DNA of 36,111 nucleotides from a virus: positions 1-36,111 of the IMG/VR virus record IMGVR_UViG_3300035199_001176; one strand, given 5' to 3'. A program made the translations under genes and the position numbers. Below the pieces are notes generated by a model. It had not been told where the DNA came from, did no database searches, and worked only from the letters and a program-made list of their open reading frames with translations. This document shows positions 32,427 through 36,111 of the stretch, piece by piece (within the stretch, counting starts at the first letter, position 1; the number at the start of each line of letters is the position of its first letter).

Positions 32427-32988
32427 CAAGGCCGGCATCGATCTGATCAAATCGTTCGAGGGTTGGCGCGCCAAGGCCTATCGCGACGCGGTCGGCGTCT
32501 GGACGATCGGGTATGGCCACACAGACATGACCGGCAATCCTCCGAAGGTCACATCGGACTTGCGCATTACCCGCGAGGAGGGTGAGGAGATCCTACGCCG
32601 CGACCTGCTGAAATATGAGAGCGCCGTGATTGCCGCCGTACTTGTTCCGCTTAACGACAACCAGTACAGCGCGCTCGTGTCGTTCTGCTACAACGTCGGC
32701 CCTGGCAACCTCCGCAAATCCTCCATTCTCAAGCGTGTAAACGCATCGCGTTTCGACGACGTGCCGGGGCGTCTCCTGCTCTGGAACAAAGCCGGCGGAC
32801 GCGTGCTGCGCGGCCTGACGCGCCGCCGCAAGGCCGAAGGCGAACTGTTCCTGAAACCTCTTACGACCGTACAGGACCATCACGAGCGCGATGAGCCCGT
32901 CGGCAAATCTGTCACGCCGGAGCGTCGCGGTCTGCTCCGCGCGCTCGTCGACCTTATTGCTTCATTGTTCACCGGAGGAAAGCCATGA
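32413..32988 (+). CDS. Endolysin, GH24 lysozyme
   Basis: A 191-aa muramidase with the T4-type catalytic spacing E16-x8-D25-x5-T31 (SFEGWRAKAYRD, VWTIGYGHT) and conserved NDNQYSALVSFCYNVGPG and LLLWNKAGG. No signal peptide is present, so it needs a holin. The C-terminal ~40 aa after the catalytic core is extra and ends in a hydrophobic/amphipathic helix (LLRALVDLIASLF), perhaps for membrane contact. AAAGGAG precedes ATG 32413. Confidence 0.96.
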   Translation: MPKLNKAGIDLIKSFEGWRAKAYRDAVGVWTIGYGHTDMTGNPPKVTSDLRITREEGEEILRRDLLKYESAVIAAVLVPLNDNQYSALVSFCYNVGPGNLRKSSILKRVNASRFDDVPGRLLLWNKAGGRVLRGLTRRRKAEGELFLKPLTTVQDHHERDEPVGKSVTPERRGLLRALVDLIASLFTGGKP

Positions 32989-33245
32989 CCGGATTTATCG
33001 TCACACTTCTCGTGGTTGTCGCGATCGCCTTTGTGCTTTGGCGCAACAAGGCGCGTCTCAAGGGCATCCGCTCCAACATCACCGGGATCGGCGGCAGCGC
33101 CCTGACGTTCGCCGGCCTGCTGTTGCCGCAGCTCGAGGCGTTCCCGTGGCGCCAGTATCTGCCCGACCAGGCGGCGCTGTATGCGGCGCTCGGCACGCTG
33201 GCCCTGGTGACGCTGTTCTCGGTGCTTAAGGGGACCTCGCAGTAA
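32985..33245 (+). CDS. Small holin-like membrane protein
   Basis: An 86-aa protein with an N-terminal TM helix (GFIVTLLVVVAIAFVLW), a basic loop (RNKARLKG) and one or two further hydrophobic stretches (ALTFAGLLLPQLEAF; AALYAALGTLALVTLFSVL). It is coupled to the endolysin (ATGA) and to the next gene (TAATG). Size, topology and position suit a class I/II holin or a holin partner. Confidence 0.65.
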   Translation: MTGFIVTLLVVVAIAFVLWRNKARLKGIRSNITGIGGSALTFAGLLLPQLEAFPWRQYLPDQAALYAALGTLALVTLFSVLKGTSQ

Positions 33246-33658
33246 TGTTCGCCGCACTCCTCACCGCCGCGCCGGCGTTTCTGCTCCGCTTCCTGGGCGA
33301 GGGCCTGGTGGGCGAATGGCTCGGGCACAAACGCGCGCAGGCGGAGACTGCCGCCGGTCGGGAGAAGACCAGGCTCGATCACGAGATCCGGCTCGGCGAG
33401 CACGAGCTGCGCCGCCGCGACCAGCAGCGCGATATCCAGATCAAGGAAATGGAGCACCCGTACCTGTGGTGGCCGAAGTTCCTGATGACGATGGCGGTGT
33501 GCGGCTATTGGGCGGCGCGCTTTGCGGTCAAGACGTTCGGGCTCGATGAATTTGGTGTCGCAGTGTCGGCGTTGTCGACCGAGGAGGCCGCCGTGTCCAG
33601 TATCGTGGTGAGTGCGCTCTATCTGCCGGCTGCGGTGCGGCGGATTCGGGGTGAGTGA
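33245..33658 (+). CDS. Holin-like protein (3TM/GTA-holin type)
   Basis: A 137-aa protein with a hydrophobic N-terminal helix (FAALLTAAPAFLLRFL), a charged coiled coil (about 30-75, rich in Arg/Glu) and two C-terminal hydrophobic helices (WWPKFLMTMAVCGYWAARFAV; SSIVVSALYLPAAV). This resembles the 3-TM holin family seen in gene transfer agents and alphaproteobacterial phages. It is the last gene of the rightward late operon. Confidence 0.65.
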   Translation: MFAALLTAAPAFLLRFLGEGLVGEWLGHKRAQAETAAGREKTRLDHEIRLGEHELRRRDQQRDIQIKEMEHPYLWWPKFLMTMAVCGYWAARFAVKTFGLDEFGVAVSALSTEEAAVSSIVVSALYLPAAVRRIRGE

Positions 33659-33745
33659 GTGGGCCCGTCAGTTGTCGGCTTCTTCATCGTCACCGGAATT
33701 GCTGGAGCTCAACGGATCTGTCGTAGTTTCGGTGACAGCCCAAAT

Positions 33746-33766
33746 CCCCGGTTCTTGAACGCGGGG
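33746..33766. terminator. Hairpin between convergent operons, possible terminator
   Basis: CCCCGGTTC / GAACGCGGGG forms a 9-bp stem with one bulge and a minimal loop, between the end of the late operon (33658) and the end of the leftward membrane gene (33771). T-runs are weak on both sides. The flanks (AATCCCCG..CGGGGAC) also resemble the palindromic repeat at 5269. Confidence 0.4.
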
Positions 33767-33770
33767 ACTT

Positions 33771-35558
33771 CTAATCCGCACACCGCCCAAGATTTCGCTC
33801 ATGATTGATTTCGTACACCAGAAAATCGGCGTCTGCGTAAATTGGAACAAAAGCGTCACAAAGCATGAGTTCCATGGCAACCCAGGTTTCGACTCCAGGG
33901 TCGTTGGTGGTGTCCAGGACCAGATAGTCAACGCTGTGGTGCGCCAAGAACTGCATGCTTGGCGCGGATGGGAAGCTCGCGAAGTCGCGAACCGCATTGT
34001 GGAACGTTTCGGGGAAAAAGCCTGAAATGCCGTTCACCATGTGGAGCTGGTGTTCGCGCGCGAACCGCATGTAACTGAACTGACGTTGAAACCGTGACTC
34101 ACTTCCATTCAGAGGGTGGAGGGGGAGCGGAACGAATACGACCGAGTCTCTGGCAGGCAGCGTTCCGAGAAACTCATACACCGGTGGGGGTGCTAGAGAT
34201 GCGTTCGAGACGTCGGCTTCAGGGTTTGCAAAAATCGCGCGGTTTTCCAACAGCACCAGAAAAACCAGTAAACCGCCCAGACCAAGCCTTCCAGCTTCCG
34301 TGAGTCCGCCGAACACCCGCGCCAGGTACGGGCTCAACGCTACGAACAAAATGGCGAATCCGACATAAGCGAACTGCGGCAGAAAGCGCGTCGCGGAAAG
34401 CACGTTGAACCACTCGACCGCCGCAAATATCGGATTAGGCGCGATGTAGGCGCCGCTCCACATGAACACCGACCCCATTGACGAACAGAAGAGCAACAGT
34501 GCCGCGGTGGCGAAGGCAGGAGTGAACGTCACGCCCTCTCTTCGCTGGAAATGCCGGACCATCGACACGAGGCCAACCACTGCCACGGCGATAACGCTAT
34601 AGCCGAAGAACATATAGCCCAGCATGTTCCCAAAAGACGCCGAAAACCGGACCGCCCACAGGTACGTCACCTGGTATTGAGAAGGGCGGAAAAAGTAGGA
34701 GAGATCGAAAGCGTAGACGTTCAGGTGATGTGCATCGCGTTCAAAACCGTCGAGAAACAGCTGGAGGTATGGCTTCCACAAAGGCAGTGTAACAACGAAC
34801 GCCACGACAATGGCTGCGGACAGTTTAACCGCCGGTACGATGTGTCGAACGCCTTGACGGCTACTCGATACCACGAATATTAAAACGAGCGGCGCTTCCA
34901 CGAGGAACAGGGCCGCAAAGTGGTACGAAGGTCCGCAAAACACCGGCACGTGAAGCAGTGCGGATGCCACAAGGAACAACGGTTTCCTGTCGCGCAAATA
35001 AAGCACAGTGAACAGCAGCGGCAGCAGGAAGATGTAAATGGAGACGAGTTGCGCGTGATCCAGATGGTTGATGCGATAGATGGCGAAACCGAATGTAAAG
35101 CCTATGATCGTGGAAACGATCGAAGACCGAGAAACCGCGTAACACAAGAAGTACATTGAGGCCGCAGTCGCCGCCGACGATACGGTGAGGATTATGGCGT
35201 AGACCATGGCATCCGACGCGCCCAGTTGGGCCAGAATCCCATAGATCAAGGAGTGAAAGGACTCGATTTCGGAGTACGCCGAGGAAGCGTTGTCGGGGTA
35301 GAAAATGTTCGCAGTGAGCGGCGGTTCACCTCTCAGGACGTTGCTTACGTTCCTGCTCCATATCCATATGTGATGAAAAACATCGCCGCCTCTAAGAGCG
35401 ACCAGGTGCGGATTGGCAAGGTAGGCGCCGTACTGGAAACACGCCGTCAGGCTAAACAAAAGGCATACGAAAAGATGATGCGATGTGGCATACGAAGTTC
35501 GCTGCCCACCGTCGGTCGGAGGCAAAGTTGAAGGGCGATCCGAACCTGAAGCTATCAT
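33771..35558 (-). CDS. Polytopic membrane protein, GT-C glycosyltransferase-like
   Basis: A 595-aa protein with roughly ten to twelve hydrophobic helices between residues 25 and 430 and a soluble C-terminal part (about 440-590). A GGDVFHHIWIWSRN segment after TM1 resembles the acidic first periplasmic loop of GT-C/GT39-type enzymes that use polyprenyl-phosphate sugars, and RDSVVFVPLPLHP starts a domain common in such proteins. It would modify surface glycans. It lies convergent to the phage late operon, so it is either a lysogenic-conversion gene or the first host gene; no attR is recognisable to decide. Confidence 0.7.
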   Translation of the reverse strand: MIASGSDRPSTLPPTDGGQRTSYATSHHLFVCLLFSLTACFQYGAYLANPHLVALRGGDVFHHIWIWSRNVSNVLRGEPPLTANIFYPDNASSAYSEIESFHSLIYGILAQLGASDAMVYAIILTVSSAATAASMYFLCYAVSRSSIVSTIIGFTFGFAIYRINHLDHAQLVSIYIFLLPLLFTVLYLRDRKPLFLVASALLHVPVFCGPSYHFAALFLVEAPLVLIFVVSSSRQGVRHIVPAVKLSAAIVVAFVVTLPLWKPYLQLFLDGFERDAHHLNVYAFDLSYFFRPSQYQVTYLWAVRFSASFGNMLGYMFFGYSVIAVAVVGLVSMVRHFQRREGVTFTPAFATAALLLFCSSMGSVFMWSGAYIAPNPIFAAVEWFNVLSATRFLPQFAYVGFAILFVALSPYLARVFGGLTEAGRLGLGGLLVFLVLLENRAIFANPEADVSNASLAPPPVYEFLGTLPARDSVVFVPLPLHPLNGSESRFQRQFSYMRFAREHQLHMVNGISGFFPETFHNAVRDFASFPSAPSMQFLAHHSVDYLVLDTTNDPGVETWVAMELMLCDAFVPIYADADFLVYEINHERNLGRCAD

Positions 35559-35862
35559 CCACCTATACGCTCACGAATGCACCAATCAGACGCGCGAACC
35601 TACCAATGGCGTTCAGACAGCCCGCATCAGTCAAACAGAGGGGGCAGGCTAGTCCTCACAATATGCTGGTAGCCAATCGCGCGAGTGCCGTGTACTTCGA
35701 GCGGTTTTCCCAGTCCCCCAAATCCGTGGCTCGAATGTGCGCGAGTTGTCAGTCGGCGACAACAAAAAAGTTGCTTCCTGTCGCGTAATCCTGCGCGACC
35801 TGTCGCCCCCTGGCAGGATTGCTTCCTATGCTCGGTCACATTTTGAATCCCGCAGCACAACG

Positions 35863-36111
35863 TCAACAGTTCGGTGATCTCCGGCGGGTGATGCGCACTC
35901 TCATGTGCCGAGTTTCCAACTCGGCCGCACCGGGTTGTTCTGTTCTGGTTCGCAACAAATTCAAACTCTGCGGCGATGTCAGGATAGTGCCGCACCAACA
36001 AATCCACGAGCTTGTCGTTTTACATCGGCGATGCGATGAAGGCACCGGAAGAACGAGGTTGAGCTGGTCGCCGGCGTAGGCTTGCTCAACAGCCTTGGCC
36101 TCCCATTGCAT
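35863..36111 (-). pseudogene. Apparently frameshifted gene fragment at the window edge
   Basis: A frame starting at the last base of the window reads MQWEAKAVEQAYAGDQLNL...SSHRRCK and then loses coding character. Adding one A to the run of four at 36018-36021 joins it to the frame NDKLVDLLVRHYPDIAAEF, which continues to about 35930 and reads like protein. It is probably a broken gene. Its upstream part is outside the window and no family is recognised. The rest of 35559-35862 shows no supported gene. Confidence 0.35.

Noticed and set aside
33660-33770. Possible tRNA or attR site beside the late operon
   Set aside because: GGTTCTTGAAC resembles a T-arm but no cloverleaf can be built, and no matching attL is visible to compare.

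Overview
This window is almost entirely one temperate siphophage genome, probably integrated as a prophage in an alphaproteobacterium. The evidence for the host is the high GC, a GcrA/SANT-type DNA-binding protein, a DnaA-C-terminal-domain replication protein and one copy of a palindromic 'ATCCCCGCG..CGCGGGGAT'-type repeat of a kind common in alphaproteobacterial genomes. No rRNA, tRNA or CRISPR array was found. Position 1 is the last base of the integrase stop codon, so the attL side lies outside the window and the exact prophage ends cannot be fixed.

Layout. (1) 1-1710, minus strand: tyrosine integrase, excisionase-like HTH protein, a 32-aa membrane micro-peptide and a small unknown protein. 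(2) 1949-3817, plus strand: a cargo pair, one secreted protein and one 2-TM SLATT-like protein, tail-to-tail with the repressor. (3) 3814-5330: immunity switch, with an S24-type CI repressor, two dyad operators, and Cro-like and CII-like regulators. (4) 5335-9663: GcrA-like protein, unknown protein, a reverse-strand membrane pentapeptide-repeat protein, a DnaA-domain-IV protein, an O-like protein carrying iteron-like repeats inside its gene, and a NusG-like (NGN+KOW) protein at the position of a late antiterminator. (5) 9771-12486: two further cargo genes (secreted Cys-rich protein; membrane protein with a peptidoglycan-binding-like tail) and about 0.9 kb without a convincing gene, bordered by a duplicated segment. 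(6) 12487-31546: packaging, head and tail genes in lambda order: Nu1, A, W, B, C with nested Nu3, D, E, FI-like, FII-like, small unknown, Z-like, U-like, V-like, G/GT, H, M-like, L-like, K, J, fibre. (7) 31546-33658: lysis module with a phospholipase-A2-like protein, an XhlA-like coiled-coil/TM protein, GH24 endolysin and two holin-like membrane proteins. (8) 33771-35558, minus strand: a large polytopic membrane protein resembling GT-C glycosyltransferases, then a poorly coding right edge.

How it works together: CI would hold the early genes silent from the 4449-4469 operator. After induction, Cro/CII-type regulators and the DnaA/O-like pair start replication, probably at the repeats inside the O-like gene. 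The NusG-like protein may allow transcription into the long rightward late operon. The morphogenesis block keeps two translational devices of phage lambda: an in-frame internal start for the scaffold, and a -1 ribosomal frameshift for the G/GT tail chaperone. Here the frameshift heptamer is followed by a strong predicted stem-loop. Cargo genes occupy three separate places, mostly encoding secreted or membrane proteins, and are the least predictable part of the phage.
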